DNA of 64,000 nt from contig NZ_SMNQ01000001.1 of assembly GCF_004353505.1 (NCBI RefSeq), positions 248,001 through 312,000 of the forward strand. The letters run 5' to 3'. Source of the DNA: Streptomyces sp. WAC05374 (GTDB lineage: Bacteria; Actinomycetota; Actinomycetes; Streptomycetales; Streptomycetaceae). Each line of letters starts with the position of its first letter. Within the stretch, counting starts at the first letter, position 1. Below the pieces are notes generated by a model. That model saw only the letters and a list, made by a program, of their open reading frames with translations, had not been told where the DNA came from and made no database searches. The translations under genes and the position numbers were made by a program. Positions 25,374 to 33,695 of the stretch are shown here, piece by piece.

Positions 25374-26339
25374 TCAGGGGCCTGGTCCGGGGTCCGGACG
25401 CACCGGTTCGGTGATGCCCGCGCGAGCCGCTTCCAACTGGGCGGCGAAGGCGACCCCCAGGAAGAGCGCGACGCCGGTCACGTTCGCCCAGAGCAGCAGG
25501 GCGACGAAGGCGGTGAGCGGCCCGTACACCGCTCCGAACGATCCGCTGTTGTTGACGTACAGCGCGAGGAGCCACGTCGCGGCCACCCACAGCAGGAGGT
25601 GGAGGCCCGAGCCGAAGATGAGCCAGGTGTAACCCGGCTGGTCACGGCGGGGAGCCCAACGGAAGATCACGGCCGAGGCGACGGCCGCGAGGAGTACCCC
25701 CACCGGCAGGTACGCGTGCTGCCACCAGCCGAGCAGCGACGGCGGCCAGCCCAGGGCCTGGACCACGGCCCGCCCGATGGCGCGCCCCGCGACCATGACG
25801 AGGAACCCTCCCCCGAGCGGGAGGCCGGCGCACAGCGCGAGGAGCACACCCCTGCCGTACTTGGCGGTGAACGGACGATCCCGTTCGATGCCGTAGATGC
25901 GGTTGCATCCGCGTTCGATCTGGCCCATCGCCCCGGCGAGGTTGACGACGGCGAAGCCGAGCCCGAGCCACATGGCCACGGCCCCGGCCGCGTCGCCGCC
26001 CGCACTGCGCCGGGTGTCGGCGAGCGCCTGCCGTACCAGTTCGGCGCTGGTGCCGGGGATGATCTCGGCCAGGGCCACTTCGACGGCCCGCCCCAGGTTC
26101 TCCGTGTGCGTGGTCGTGGCGATGCCGACCAGGGCGATGGTGAACGGCACGATACCGAGGACGACCTGGTAGCCCAGGGAGCGTGCGGAGGTGAACCCGT
26201 CGGCGTAGCGGAAGCGTGCGAAGGCGTCGACGAACAGCTTCCGTCCACCGTAGTGCCGCAGTGCGGTGAAGGCTTCGTCGCCGGAGAGCTCCTCACCGAG
26301 CATGTCCTTCGTCTGCGGGACGTGCACGACGGTTCCCAT
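25374..26339 (-). CDS. YihY/BrkB family inner-membrane protein
   Basis: 321 aa with about six membrane segments. The conserved N-terminal FARFRYADGFTSARSLGYQVVLGIVPFTIALVG and the segment AGAMGQIERGCNRIYGIERDRPF are typical of the BrkB/YihY family. Function is unsettled (envelope or transport roles have been proposed). ATG 26339 has GGAGGA 3-5 bases upstream; an in-frame extension upstream is not supported. Its place next to the SigB-type sigma gene suggests a stress-related envelope role. Confidence 0.88.
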   Translation of the reverse strand: MGTVVHVPQTKDMLGEELSGDEAFTALRHYGGRKLFVDAFARFRYADGFTSARSLGYQVVLGIVPFTIALVGIATTTHTENLGRAVEVALAEIIPGTSAELVRQALADTRRSAGGDAAGAVAMWLGLGFAVVNLAGAMGQIERGCNRIYGIERDRPFTAKYGRGVLLALCAGLPLGGGFLVMVAGRAIGRAVVQALGWPPSLLGWWQHAYLPVGVLLAAVASAVIFRWAPRRDQPGYTWLIFGSGLHLLLWVAATWLLALYVNNSGSFGAVYGPLTAFVALLLWANVTGVALFLGVAFAAQLEAARAGITEPVRPDPGPGP

Positions 26340-26586
26340 CGGTCCTCCGCGTGGCCGAGTCGGGGCTGACGAGCGGCGGTTTTGGCCTCGCCGCACGGCT
26401 GCTCGCCGGGCGCGCGGGGGACACCCACGTGCCGCGCCGACGGGTGTCTCGCGGGCACGGCCGCACGACCACGCGCGTGCCGCGGCCGCGGTGGCTCATG
26501 GCGGATGGTATCCGCCGGTCCGGGCTGTACCCGGCGCCATGCGGCGGCGCCAATCCGTGGTCCGTACGGGCGAGTCGTACGAGCGG

Positions 26587-26635
26587 GGGCGATCGGCTCC
26601 GTTCCGGTTGCCCGAGGGGGTGGAGCCGATCGCCC
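26587..26635 (-). terminator. Terminator hairpin after the SigB-type sigma gene
   Basis: Perfect 14-bp stem (GGGCGATCGGCTCC at 26587-26600 with its complement at 26622-26635) and a 21-base loop, about 40 bases beyond the sigma gene stop. Confidence 0.65.
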
Positions 26636-26675
26636 GTGAAGGCCCTGCCGTGCGGCCGGTCCTGGGCCGCCCGGC

Positions 26676-27524
26676 TCAGTGCGTGGCGAGCATGCCCGTA
26701 CGCAGCCGCTTCAGGATGCGGGTGAGCAGTCGTGAGACGTGCATCTGTGACACGCCGAGGCGCTCACCGATCTGCGCCTGCGTGAGCTCTTCGACGAAGC
26801 GGAGGTGGAGGATGCAGCGGTCGCGCTCGTCCAGTTGGCCGAGCAACGGGGCCAGGGTCTGGAAGTTCTCCACGAGTTCCATGGCCGGGTCCTCGGCGCC
26901 GATGAAGTCCGCCAGGGCGGCGTCGTCGTCCTCACCGCTGTGGAGCGCCGCGTCGAGGGAGGTGGCGTTGTAGCCGTTGGAGGCCATGCGGGCCTCGATG
27001 ACCTCCTTCTCGCTGAGGCTCATCAGCTCGGCGAGTTCGCGGACCGTGGGAGTGCGGCCCAGGCGGGTGCTGAGCTCCTCGGTGGCCTTGGCGAGCTCGA
27101 CACGTGCTTCCTGAAGGCGCCGCGGCACGTGCACCGCCCATGACGTGTCACGGAAGAAGCGCTTGATCTCGCCGACGATGTACGGCACGGCGAACGTCGG
27201 GAACTCGACCTCCCGGGAGAGCTCGAACCGGTCGATCGCCTTGATCAGTCCGATCATGCCGACCTGGACGATGTCCTCCATCTGGTCCCCGCGGCTGCGG
27301 AACCGTCCGGCCGCATAGCGGACGAGCGAGGCATTCATCTCGATAAGGGTGTTCCGGGCGTACTGGTACTCCCTGGTGCCCTCTTCCAGCACGGTCAGCC
27401 GCTCGAAGAACAACTTCGACAGGTCGCGGGCGTCCTTGGGCGCGAGCTTCCCCGGGTCCGCCACCACCGGCAGCTCCGCGACACCCGCTTCTGCCACCGC
27501 TTCCGTGGCCACCGAAGTCGTCAT
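26676..27524 (-). CDS. SigB/SigF/SigG-family alternative sigma factor
   Basis: 282 aa. Region 2: NASLVRYAAGRFRSRGDQMEDIVQVGMIGLIKAIDRFE, with EFPTFAVPYIVGEIKRFFRDTSWAVHVPRRLQE covering 2.4 into 3. Region 3: TRLGRTPTVRELAELMSLSEKEVIEA. Region 4: LDERDRCILHLRFVEELTQAQIGERLGVSQMHVSRLL. This is the stress/sporulation group controlled by anti-sigma kinases and STAS proteins, many of which surround it. ATG 27524 follows GGAGGGGACAGG. A GCAT-N15-GGGTAG promoter upstream matches the sequence used by this sigma group, suggesting autoregulation. Confidence 0.93.
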   Translation of the reverse strand: MTTSVATEAVAEAGVAELPVVADPGKLAPKDARDLSKLFFERLTVLEEGTREYQYARNTLIEMNASLVRYAAGRFRSRGDQMEDIVQVGMIGLIKAIDRFELSREVEFPTFAVPYIVGEIKRFFRDTSWAVHVPRRLQEARVELAKATEELSTRLGRTPTVRELAELMSLSEKEVIEARMASNGYNATSLDAALHSGEDDDAALADFIGAEDPAMELVENFQTLAPLLGQLDERDRCILHLRFVEELTQAQIGERLGVSQMHVSRLLTRILKRLRTGMLATH

Positions 27525-27585
27525 CGTCCTGTCCCCTCCCACATCAGTGCAGCCCCGTCGATCTCAGCGAGGCGGTGAGCCGCGC

Positions 27586-27610
27586 CTACCCAGGCATGCA
27601 CGACTCATGC
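27586..27610 (-). promoter_or_regulatory. SigB-type promoter of the sigma gene
   Basis: Read leftward: GCAT (27610-27607), 15-base spacer, GGGTAG (27591-27586), 62 bases before the start. It matches the published Streptomyces SigB pattern GNNT-N14-16-GGGTA, except G at the last position. Confidence 0.55.
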
Positions 27611-27706
27611 ACATGTTTTTTGGGGACGTCCGACCTGATCCCACCGGGCGGTCTCATGGACGTGTGTCGAAAGTGGGTGCGGTACGGCTCCTGTAGCGTC
27701 TCCCGG

Positions 27707-28417
27707 ATGACGGACGTCGTGGGTGTGATCGAACGGATCTGGCGGTATCCGGTCAAGTCGACCGGTGGTGAGTCGCTCCAGCGGGTGGACGTCGACGCGA
27801 GGGGGCTGCTCGGAGACCGCCTCTTCGCGGTACGTGACGCCGGGGGGAAGTTCGGGTCGGGGAAGAACACGCGTCGCTTCCGCAGGATGCCCGGCCTGCT
27901 GCATCTGCGTTCCCGTTACGCCGACGGCATCGACCGGCCGGAACTGCTCGACCCACGAGGCACGGCCGTCCCCGACCCTTCGGCCTATCTGCGCGGCTAC
28001 CTCGGCCGCGACGACGTCGCCGTGGTGCGCGAGGGCGCCACCTCGCACGTCGACCAGCTCCCGGTGAGCGTCCTGACCACGGCCACCCTCGACTGGGTGC
28101 GCTCGGCGGTCCCCACAGTTCCCGTGGACGAGCGCCGCTTCCGGCCGAATCTCCTGGTACGCACTCCTCCCGGCACGCGCCCCTTCGTCGAGGACGAGTG
28201 GTTCGGGAGCACGGCGCGGATCGGCGAATCCGTCCACGTCGAGTTCGTGCGGTCCAGCGAGCGGTGCGTGATGGTCAACGAGGCCCAGGGGGACCTGCCC
28301 CACTCGCCGCTGGTGCTGCGAGCCATCGCCGGCGCGCACGGCACCCGCCTGGACGCCTTGGCGACGGTCGCTGCCCCCGGGCTGGTGCGAGTGGGGGACG
28401 GCATCGTCCTTCTATGA
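27707..28417 (+). CDS. MOSC-domain protein
   Basis: 236 aa. MOSC N-terminal beta-barrel (IERIWRYPVKSTGGESLQRVDVDARGLLGDRLFAV) followed by the MOSC domain, with RRFRPNLLVRTPPG and the conserved cysteine in FVRSSERCVMVN. MOSC proteins bind molybdenum cofactor or sulfur carriers and include sulfurases and N-hydroxylated-compound reductases (mARC type). ATG 27707 has CCCGG upstream and no strong ribosome binding site. It converges with the SRPBCC gene. Confidence 0.85.
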   Translation: MTDVVGVIERIWRYPVKSTGGESLQRVDVDARGLLGDRLFAVRDAGGKFGSGKNTRRFRRMPGLLHLRSRYADGIDRPELLDPRGTAVPDPSAYLRGYLGRDDVAVVREGATSHVDQLPVSVLTTATLDWVRSAVPTVPVDERRFRPNLLVRTPPGTRPFVEDEWFGSTARIGESVHVEFVRSSERCVMVNEAQGDLPHSPLVLRAIAGAHGTRLDALATVAAPGLVRVGDGIVLL

Positions 28418-28432
28418 TGCCCGGCGCACGGC

Positions 28433-28861
28433 TCAGGAGGATGCCGCCAGGTCCTCGGCCATGCGCTGGAACTGTCCCAGGTCGTAGTTGGCCAGCGTCT
28501 TGTCGAGGTTGGTGAGGGCCCCCAGGTGCTCGATGAACCCGTCGGGCTCGTACTCGAGCTGGATGGTGAGACGGCTCGTGGTGTCGCTCAGCCGGTGGAA
28601 GGTCACCACGCCGGCGTGCTGCGTGCCGGCGACCACCTTCCAGGCGATGCGTTCCTCCGGGATGACCTCGGTCAGTTCGGCGGTGAAGTACTTGTCCCCG
28701 CCGGGCAGGGTGAGCCACCACGTGAACCTGCGTTCGTCGATCCGGTCGACCCGGGTGACGTGCGTGAGGAACCGCGGCCACCTCGTCACGTCGCTCCACA
28801 GTTGCCAGATCAGCGAAACGGGGGCCTTCATGTCCACTGTTTCGACCAGCGAGGACGACAT
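28433..28861 (-). CDS. SRPBCC (START-like) family protein
   Basis: 142 aa helix-grip fold: VDMKAPVSLIWQLWSDVTRWPRFLTHVTRVDRIDE at the start, central strands TFHRLSDTTSRLTIQLEYEPDGFIEH, and a long C-terminal helix TNLDKTLANYDLGQFQRMAEDLAA. This is the polyketide cyclase/dehydrase-like superfamily, which binds hydrophobic ligands. It is preceded by GAGAAGGGAAGA. A SigB-type promoter (GCAT-N15-GGGTAG) lies 66 bases upstream, so it is probably a stress-induced gene. Confidence 0.85.
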   Translation of the reverse strand: MSSSLVETVDMKAPVSLIWQLWSDVTRWPRFLTHVTRVDRIDERRFTWWLTLPGGDKYFTAELTEVIPEERIAWKVVAGTQHAGVVTFHRLSDTTSRLTIQLEYEPDGFIEHLGALTNLDKTLANYDLGQFQRMAEDLAASS

Positions 28862-28926
28862 GGCGGGTCTTCCCTTCTCCTGGAGTGACGGATCCGTGCG
28901 GTACGACCGCGGTGAGTGCCGCCCGC

Positions 28927-28951
28927 CTACCCCGAGCGCCCCCGCTGATGC
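28927..28951 (-). promoter_or_regulatory. SigB-type promoter of the SRPBCC gene
   Basis: Read leftward: GCAT (28951-28948), 15-base spacer, GGGTAGGC with GGGTAG at 28932-28927. The -35 element, spacing and GGGTAGGC are the same as for the sigma-factor promoter at 27586-27610. Confidence 0.55.
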
Positions 28952-28991
28952 CCGCGGCGAGGCGCCGGCCCGTTCGCCCGGCCCATTCGGC

Positions 28992-30197
28992 CTACAGGAA
29001 GCGCCTGATGGGGCTGACCGCGACTTCCAGGGCGCGCTGGAGGCCCGAGCGGCGCTTCCAGCGGGACAGCGTGACCGGCCGGCTGTGGGTGAGGTCTTCG
29101 TCGAAGTGGCGGTCGAGCGTGGCGGTGAACGCCTCGTCCAGCACGGCCAGCATCACTTCTTCGTCGTGGTCCATGGAGCGGCGGTTGAAGTTGGTCGACC
29201 CGATCAGGGACGCGACCTCGTCAACGGTGATGATCTTGGCGTGCATCATGGTGGGCTCGTACTGGCGGATGTCGACACCGGCGGCCAGGAGGTCGCTGTA
29301 ATGCCGCTGTCCGGCCAGTTGGCTGGCTCGCTGGTCGGTGTGGCGGCCCGGCAGCAGTATCTCCACCGCGACGCCGCGGCGGGCGGTCTCGCAGAGCAGG
29401 TCGATGAAGTACCGGTCGGGGGCGAAGTAGGCGGTGGCCAGGCGGAACCGCTCCTGGGCGGAGGTGAGCATCACACGGATCAGCGTCTGCATGTCCTGCC
29501 AGCCGATGCTGGCGGAGCCTCGTACGACCTGGACGATGGCGTCCCCGTGCTGGGTGTGCCCGGTGAAGCGGTCGCGCTCGTCGTACAGTTCGGCGTGGCA
29601 CTCCGCCCAGTTCTGTGCGAACGCCGCGGCGATGCCGTCCACGGCGGGGCCGCGGACCTTGACGTGGGTGTCGCGCCACTCGCCCGGGTTGCGCGCGTCG
29701 CCGCACCATTCCTCGGCTATCCCGACACCGCCGGTGAACGCGGTGTGCTCGTCGACGATCAGGGCCTTGCGATGGCAGCGGTGGTTCTGCTTGAAGGGCG
29801 ACAGCCACAGGGGCTTGCGGAACCAGGCGACGTCGACGCCTGCCTCCTCCATGTGGTCGAGCAGGCCGTTCTCGATCTGGCGGGCGCCGAAGCCGTCGAG
29901 CAGCAGGCGCACCCTGACTCCGGCCCGGGCACGGGCGGCGAGGGCGGTGGCGAACTCACGGGCGATCTCTCCGCGCCAGTAGACGAAGGTCATCATGTCG
30001 ATCGTGTGCCGGGCGGAGCCGATGGCGTCCAGCATGGCGGGAAATATCTCGTCGCCGTTGCGCAGGGGATGGAGCTCGTTGCCTTCGGTGGCGGCGATGC
30101 CGATCAGGCGCTCGAGCCGGCGTCGCAGCCGCTGCTTGCGTTCGTCGTGGGTCGGGACGGTCGTCGGGGGACGTCTGAGGGGATCGATGACGCTCAT
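28992..30197 (-). CDS. Phospholipase D/cardiolipin-synthase-like protein
   Basis: 401 aa, two PLD active-site motifs: HRKALIVDEHTAFTGG (about 145-160) and MHAKIITVDEVASLIGSTN (about 320-338). The overall order fits cardiolipin synthase-like PLD proteins, but no N-terminal membrane hairpin is seen, as in cytoplasmic or peripheral members. It probably acts on phospholipids at the membrane face. It starts at ATG 30197 and points the same way as the SRPBCC gene. Confidence 0.88.
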   Translation of the reverse strand: MSVIDPLRRPPTTVPTHDERKQRLRRRLERLIGIAATEGNELHPLRNGDEIFPAMLDAIGSARHTIDMMTFVYWRGEIAREFATALAARARAGVRVRLLLDGFGARQIENGLLDHMEEAGVDVAWFRKPLWLSPFKQNHRCHRKALIVDEHTAFTGGVGIAEEWCGDARNPGEWRDTHVKVRGPAVDGIAAAFAQNWAECHAELYDERDRFTGHTQHGDAIVQVVRGSASIGWQDMQTLIRVMLTSAQERFRLATAYFAPDRYFIDLLCETARRGVAVEILLPGRHTDQRASQLAGQRHYSDLLAAGVDIRQYEPTMMHAKIITVDEVASLIGSTNFNRRSMDHDEEVMLAVLDEAFTATLDRHFDEDLTHSRPVTLSRWKRRSGLQRALEVAVSPIRRFL

Positions 30198-30381
30198 GGT
30201 GACTCTCCGCGGTGGCCTCGGGCCCAGGGCTGTTCTGCGGCGCAGCCTCGGACACCTGCTCGGGTGCTGACGAAGCGCACGTTCCCCCGCGGGCGCCGTT
30301 CACGCCGGCACGGGTGCCGCCGAGGACCGGAAGGGCACCGGAGGACCTCTCCCCCGCGATGGCGCTCCCGGACGAGTGGCC

Positions 30382-30729
30382 TCAGGACTCGAGGGCCTCG
30401 CCGACACTGGAGTACAGGGGGATGGCCTGGTCGAGACCGACGAGCTCTATGACCTTCAGCACCGGCGGCTGCGGGCCCGCGATCCGCATCCAGCCGCCGG
30501 TGACGTGTGTCTCCTGGCGGGCCTTGAGCAGGGCGTTGACGCCGGAGGAGTCCATGAACGTCAGGCCGGACAGGTCGAGCAGCAGGCGGTGGCCGCCGAG
30601 TGCCCGGACGGATCTGACCGCGTTCTCGAGGACCGTCACTCCGTCGTAGTCGAGCTCGCCGCTGACCCGTACGACCGCGACGCCCGTCGGCCGCACTTCG
30701 CCCTGTGCCTGAAATCGCCCGGGTTCCAT
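30382..30729 (-). CDS. STAS-domain anti-anti-sigma factor
   Basis: 115 aa, single STAS domain. The phosphorylation motif is LTFMDSSGVNALL, with the Ser following Asp in the position used by SpoIIAA and RsbV. Phosphorylated by an RsbW-like kinase, such proteins release it; dephosphorylation by PP2C phosphatases lets them capture the kinase and free sigma. ATG 30729 has GAGGAG 9 bases upstream; an upstream in-frame start adds only an unconserved 14 residues. The adjacent anti-sigma-like ATPase (30912-31427) could be its partner. Confidence 0.9.
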   Translation of the reverse strand: MEPGRFQAQGEVRPTGVAVVRVSGELDYDGVTVLENAVRSVRALGGHRLLLDLSGLTFMDSSGVNALLKARQETHVTGGWMRIAGPQPPVLKVIELVGLDQAIPLYSSVGEALES

Positions 30730-30911
30730 AGCTGATGTCTCCTCGCGAACTCGTGGGCGCCCCTTACGCACCGGTATTGATGACTGCCCACTGTCCCCCG
30801 ACTCACGCCGACGTCACGCCTGTGCGGGGCATCTTCTTCGCACGACCGCGACCGGCCCTTCCGCGACCCCGCCGGGCACTCCGTCGCGATCGGCCGGAAT
30901 CGGCTGGGCGC

Positions 30912-31427
30912 TCAGCGCAGGGCGAGACGCGCCCGGACACGCTTGCCCCACGGCAGGGGCTCGACCTCGACGCCCTCGCACACGGCCAGAACGATCTCCA
31001 GCCCGTGCTGCCCGACGCGCTGCGGGTCGGGCGCATGGGCGGTGGGAGCCACGGGGTGCGTGTCCGACACCGCTATGTGCAGCACCTGGCCGATCAGCTC
31101 CAGGTCGACCTGGCAGGGACCCGAGGCGTGCCTGACGACGTTCGTGACGAGTTCGCTGATCACGAGCCGGGCGTCCCCGACCGTGGTGGGTCCCATGGTG
31201 ACCCCGACGGCCGCCTTGGCCAGGAGAAACGCCGCGACGAAGTCCCGCGCCGAAGCGATGGCTCCGTCAAGATCGGTGTAAGTTGTGGAGGTAACGCCTG
31301 CGGCCGTCAGCCCAGTCGGCGCGGGTGTCTCCTGCCCCGAGTTCCGCGGGGCGGGCCAGGGTGGTTCCGCGGCCCCGGGTGGGGCCACACTGTCACCACG
31401 CATCAGAGCTACCCCCATCTCACACAT
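30912..31427 (-). CDS. Anti-sigma-type ATP-binding protein
   Basis: 171 aa from ATG 31427 (ATGs at 31418 and 31403 are alternatives). A GHKL N-box is seen as LVISELVTNVVRHASGP (about 90-106), then VSDTHPVAPTAHAPDPQRVGQHGLEIVLAV. The N-terminal 50 residues are Pro/Ala-rich and poorly conserved. Like RsbW, it would phosphorylate STAS proteins or bind sigma. It lies upstream of and on the same strand as the STAS gene, 182 bases apart. Confidence 0.85.
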   Translation of the reverse strand: MCEMGVALMRGDSVAPPGAAEPPWPAPRNSGQETPAPTGLTAAGVTSTTYTDLDGAIASARDFVAAFLLAKAAVGVTMGPTTVGDARLVISELVTNVVRHASGPCQVDLELIGQVLHIAVSDTHPVAPTAHAPDPQRVGQHGLEIVLAVCEGVEVEPLPWGKRVRARLALR

Positions 31428-31672
31428 CTTCCTCTCGCCACAGGTCCCCCATACCCCTATCCCGGATCTGCCCGACGACACCGCCTTTTTTGCACGGTGC
31501 TGCCGCGGGAAGGCGGTACGAGCAGCCTGCGCCCCGGTGCAGGGGATACGACCGGCGAGCGGATAGACCCGGGGGCACTTTACCCCCACCAGGTGTCTGC
31601 GGCTTCAGGTGCCGCCGGGACGCGGGCCGGCGGGTGCGCGGGGCCGGGCGGGGCGAGGCCCTGCCGCGCCGG

Positions 31673-32233
31673 TCAGTCGACTGCCGAGGGCCTGGTGTAG
31701 CGGTGCCACCAGTGACGCCGGCGAGGATGGACGGCACGCCCCAGCCTGCGACCCAGGATCACGTACCCCAGGAACGCCCCGGCACTGTTGAGGATCACAT
31801 CGTCGACGTCGAAGGCCCGCCCCGTCACCAGAGCGCCCTGCACCAGTTCGACCAGGATCATCACCACGGCCGTCACCACGGTCACACGCACCAGCCCCCG
31901 GGCACGCGGCACGAGAACCGGCAGGAGCAGTCCGAACGGGACCCCCAGCGCGATGTTGCCGCCCAGTTGCTTGACCGTGTCCCGGAAGGCGGGCTGGGCC
32001 AGGTAGTCGCGGATGGAGTCACCGGGACGGAGATTGCTGTGCGTCAGTGGCTCGGAGGCCGCCGAGGGCTCGAGCGTCAGCCGGGCGAGCAGGACGGCGA
32101 AGCCCACCATGGCCGCGAAGGCCAGCAGCATGACCACGACGCGGCCCCACCGTGACAGGCGGGGCGTCGCCCCGGGAGCCGTCCGGTCCTCCGGTTCCTC
32201 GACGGCCTTGCGGCGCCATGGTGTACCCGCCAT
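31673..32233 (-). CDS. VanZ-like membrane protein
   Basis: 186 aa. It has about four membrane segments, from VVVMLLAFAAMVGFAVLLARL onward, and the family pattern NIALGVPFGLLLPVL, TVVTAVVMILVELVQG and AFDVDDVILNSAGAFLGYVI. VanZ-like proteins are small envelope proteins linked to glycopeptide or teicoplanin tolerance in some hosts, with unknown biochemistry. A SigB-type promoter is 40 bases upstream, which suggests a stress-responsive envelope function. Confidence 0.9.
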   Translation of the reverse strand: MAGTPWRRKAVEEPEDRTAPGATPRLSRWGRVVVMLLAFAAMVGFAVLLARLTLEPSAASEPLTHSNLRPGDSIRDYLAQPAFRDTVKQLGGNIALGVPFGLLLPVLVPRARGLVRVTVVTAVVMILVELVQGALVTGRAFDVDDVILNSAGAFLGYVILGRRLGRAVHPRRRHWWHRYTRPSAVD

Positions 32234-32272
32234 CTCTCGCTCCCGCCGGGTTGGGTCCGATTGACGGTCCCG

Positions 32273-32297
32273 CTACCCTCAAGTGGCGTCCGTACAC
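32273..32297 (-). promoter_or_regulatory. SigB-type promoter of the VanZ-like gene
   Basis: Read leftward: GTGT (32297-32294), 15-base spacer, GGGTAG (32278-32273). Confidence 0.5.
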
Positions 32298-32439
32298 GGG
32301 GAGTTCTCCCCACGCGGGATGTGACCGCCCCATTCCGGCCGACGCGTCCCGGCGGCGCTCACCCGGGCCACACGCGGACGTCTTCGCACCACGTCCCCGC
32401 ACATGCGGGTGCCCTCTGTACCCGGGCCCGGCATGCGCC

Positions 32440-32757
32440 TCACGCCTGCGCGTCGATGCCGGTCACCGCCGCCGGCCCGGTGGGCGCCTCGTCCTCGGTG
32501 TAACCGGCCTCCCGCAGCGCGGCGGCCGCCGTGCGCCGGGCGGCCTCCTCGGCACGGCGGCTGTCGTCGGCCTCCACCTCCAGGCGCACGCTGAAGGTGC
32601 CGTTGTCGTTGACCGTCAGGACGTCGAGCTCCTCCACCCGCCCCAGGGACGTGTGGCGCGGGTCGGCGGGGCGCAGGTTCCGCACCAGGGTGGAGCGGGC
32701 GTCGTCGGTCAGTTCGCGAAGGAACGTGCCCGGGATCGTGATGACGTAGGTGGTCAC
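32440..32757 (-). CDS. Small hypothetical protein, 105 aa
   Basis: Not recognised. It starts VTTYVITIPGTFLRELTDDARSTL from a GTG with GAGGAGAG upstream; a hydrophobic beta strand is followed by an amphipathic helix, then TSLGRVEELDVLTVNDNGTFSVRLEVEADDS and a C-terminal helix ending GIDAQA. Soluble alpha/beta prediction, no Cys, no signal peptide. An upstream in-frame extension to 32916 has no ribosome binding site. Genes around it are stress-associated. Confidence 0.6.
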   Translation of the reverse strand: MTTYVITIPGTFLRELTDDARSTLVRNLRPADPRHTSLGRVEELDVLTVNDNGTFSVRLEVEADDSRRAEEAARRTAAAALREAGYTEDEAPTGPAAVTGIDAQA

Positions 32758-32962
32758 GTGCTCTCCTCGTCTCGGCATGAACGGATGACGGGCCCGGCGG
32801 CATGCCCGACCCCCTATATGGCGTGCCCCGCCCGCGTACCGGCGAACAGGCGCACCACCCATCGCATGACAGGCCACCCGTTCGGGGCAGCCCGGCCGCC
32901 GGGCTGTCCGGCGCATGCCCCCCGGCCCCGCGGTCCCGCACAGGCCGCAACCTTCCGCTCAC

Positions 32963-32987
32963 GTATGAGGAGTGAGCGACGGGGTAG
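32963..32987 (+). promoter_or_regulatory. SigB-type promoter of the DUF5133 gene
   Basis: GTAT (32963-32966), 15-base spacer, GGGTAG (32982-32987), 40 bases before the start codon; the only rightward copy of the four. Confidence 0.5.
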
Positions 32988-33027
32988 CCGCGTCACCGGA
33001 AGACCACATGTGTGAAGGAGCGCCGGC

Positions 33028-33249
33028 GTGCTGATGGCCCACCCCGCAGTCCTCAAGGACCTCGTCGAGCAGTACGAGGCTCTCCGGAGCGTGCACGCCG
33101 AGGCGAGCACGCCGGAAGCGCGACGGCGCATGGACGACATCGCCTCCACCCTGTGCGTGACCACGGGCACCCGTGACATTGAAGCCGCCCTCGCCGCCGC
33201 CCGCAGCCGTGTGGTCGAAGCGCGGCCCGCTCCCCTGCTGCCCTCCTGA
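33028..33249 (+). CDS. DUF5133-type small protein
   Basis: 73 aa from GTG with GAAGGAG 7 bases upstream. The sequence (MAHPAVLKDLVEQYEALRSV; TLCVTTGTRDIEAALAAAR) matches the short Streptomyces DUF5133 family: one long helix, then a turn and a second helix. Unknown function. The SigB-type promoter in front suggests stress induction. Confidence 0.75.
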   Translation: MLMAHPAVLKDLVEQYEALRSVHAEASTPEARRRMDDIASTLCVTTGTRDIEAALAAARSRVVEARPAPLLPS

Positions 33250-33290
33250 GCACGCGGCGGGCGCGTGGAACCCGTTGGTGGCAGCCGCCA

Positions 33291-33695
33291 CTACGCACCC
33301 GAATGCCGCGTGTCGCACGCCGTCTGTGAACGGCTGACGGACGGTGAGGCCGACGCCGGGCCCGGCGCGGTGAGGTGGTCGAAGGTGCCCGTGATCCTCA
33401 GCAGGCGCTCCAGCGCCGGGCCGACGGCCTCCAGGTGACATCGTCTGCCGCCCTCCGACGCGTCCCGGTGGACCTGCAACAGGACCGACAACCCCATGGA
33501 GTCGACCAGCCGCAGCTCCCGGCAGTCCAGCACCAGCTCGTGCGCCTCCTCGTGCGCGCCCAGGGCTTGCCGCACCAGGTGCAGGATCTCCTCCCCGGAG
33601 TCGTAGTCCAGGTCACCGAAGAGGGCGAGGCGCAGCAGGTGCCGACCGGTGTCCGGCTGGACGACAACGGGATGTGCGTCGGGAGAGGCGGTCAC
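33291..33695 (-). CDS. STAS-domain protein
   Basis: 134 aa. Central STAS fold with the motif LRLVDSMGLSVLLQV: Ser follows Asp as in SpoIIAA/RsbV, although the next Ser/Thr is Met. GTG 33695 overlaps the stop of the B12 protein gene (GTGA). As last gene of the coupled operon PP2C-B12 protein-STAS, it is the natural substrate of the phosphatase. The Ser-rich C-terminal tail has no obvious role. Confidence 0.88.
   Translation of the reverse strand: MTASPDAHPVVVQPDTGRHLLRLALFGDLDYDSGEEILHLVRQALGAHEEAHELVLDCRELRLVDSMGLSVLLQVHRDASEGGRRCHLEAVGPALERLLRITGTFDHLTAPGPASASPSVSRSQTACDTRHSGA

Noticed and set aside
31451-31456. A GGGTAT on the reverse strand upstream of the anti-sigma-type gene, as a fifth SigB-type promoter
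   Set aside because: No GNNT element lies 14-16 bases upstream of it.
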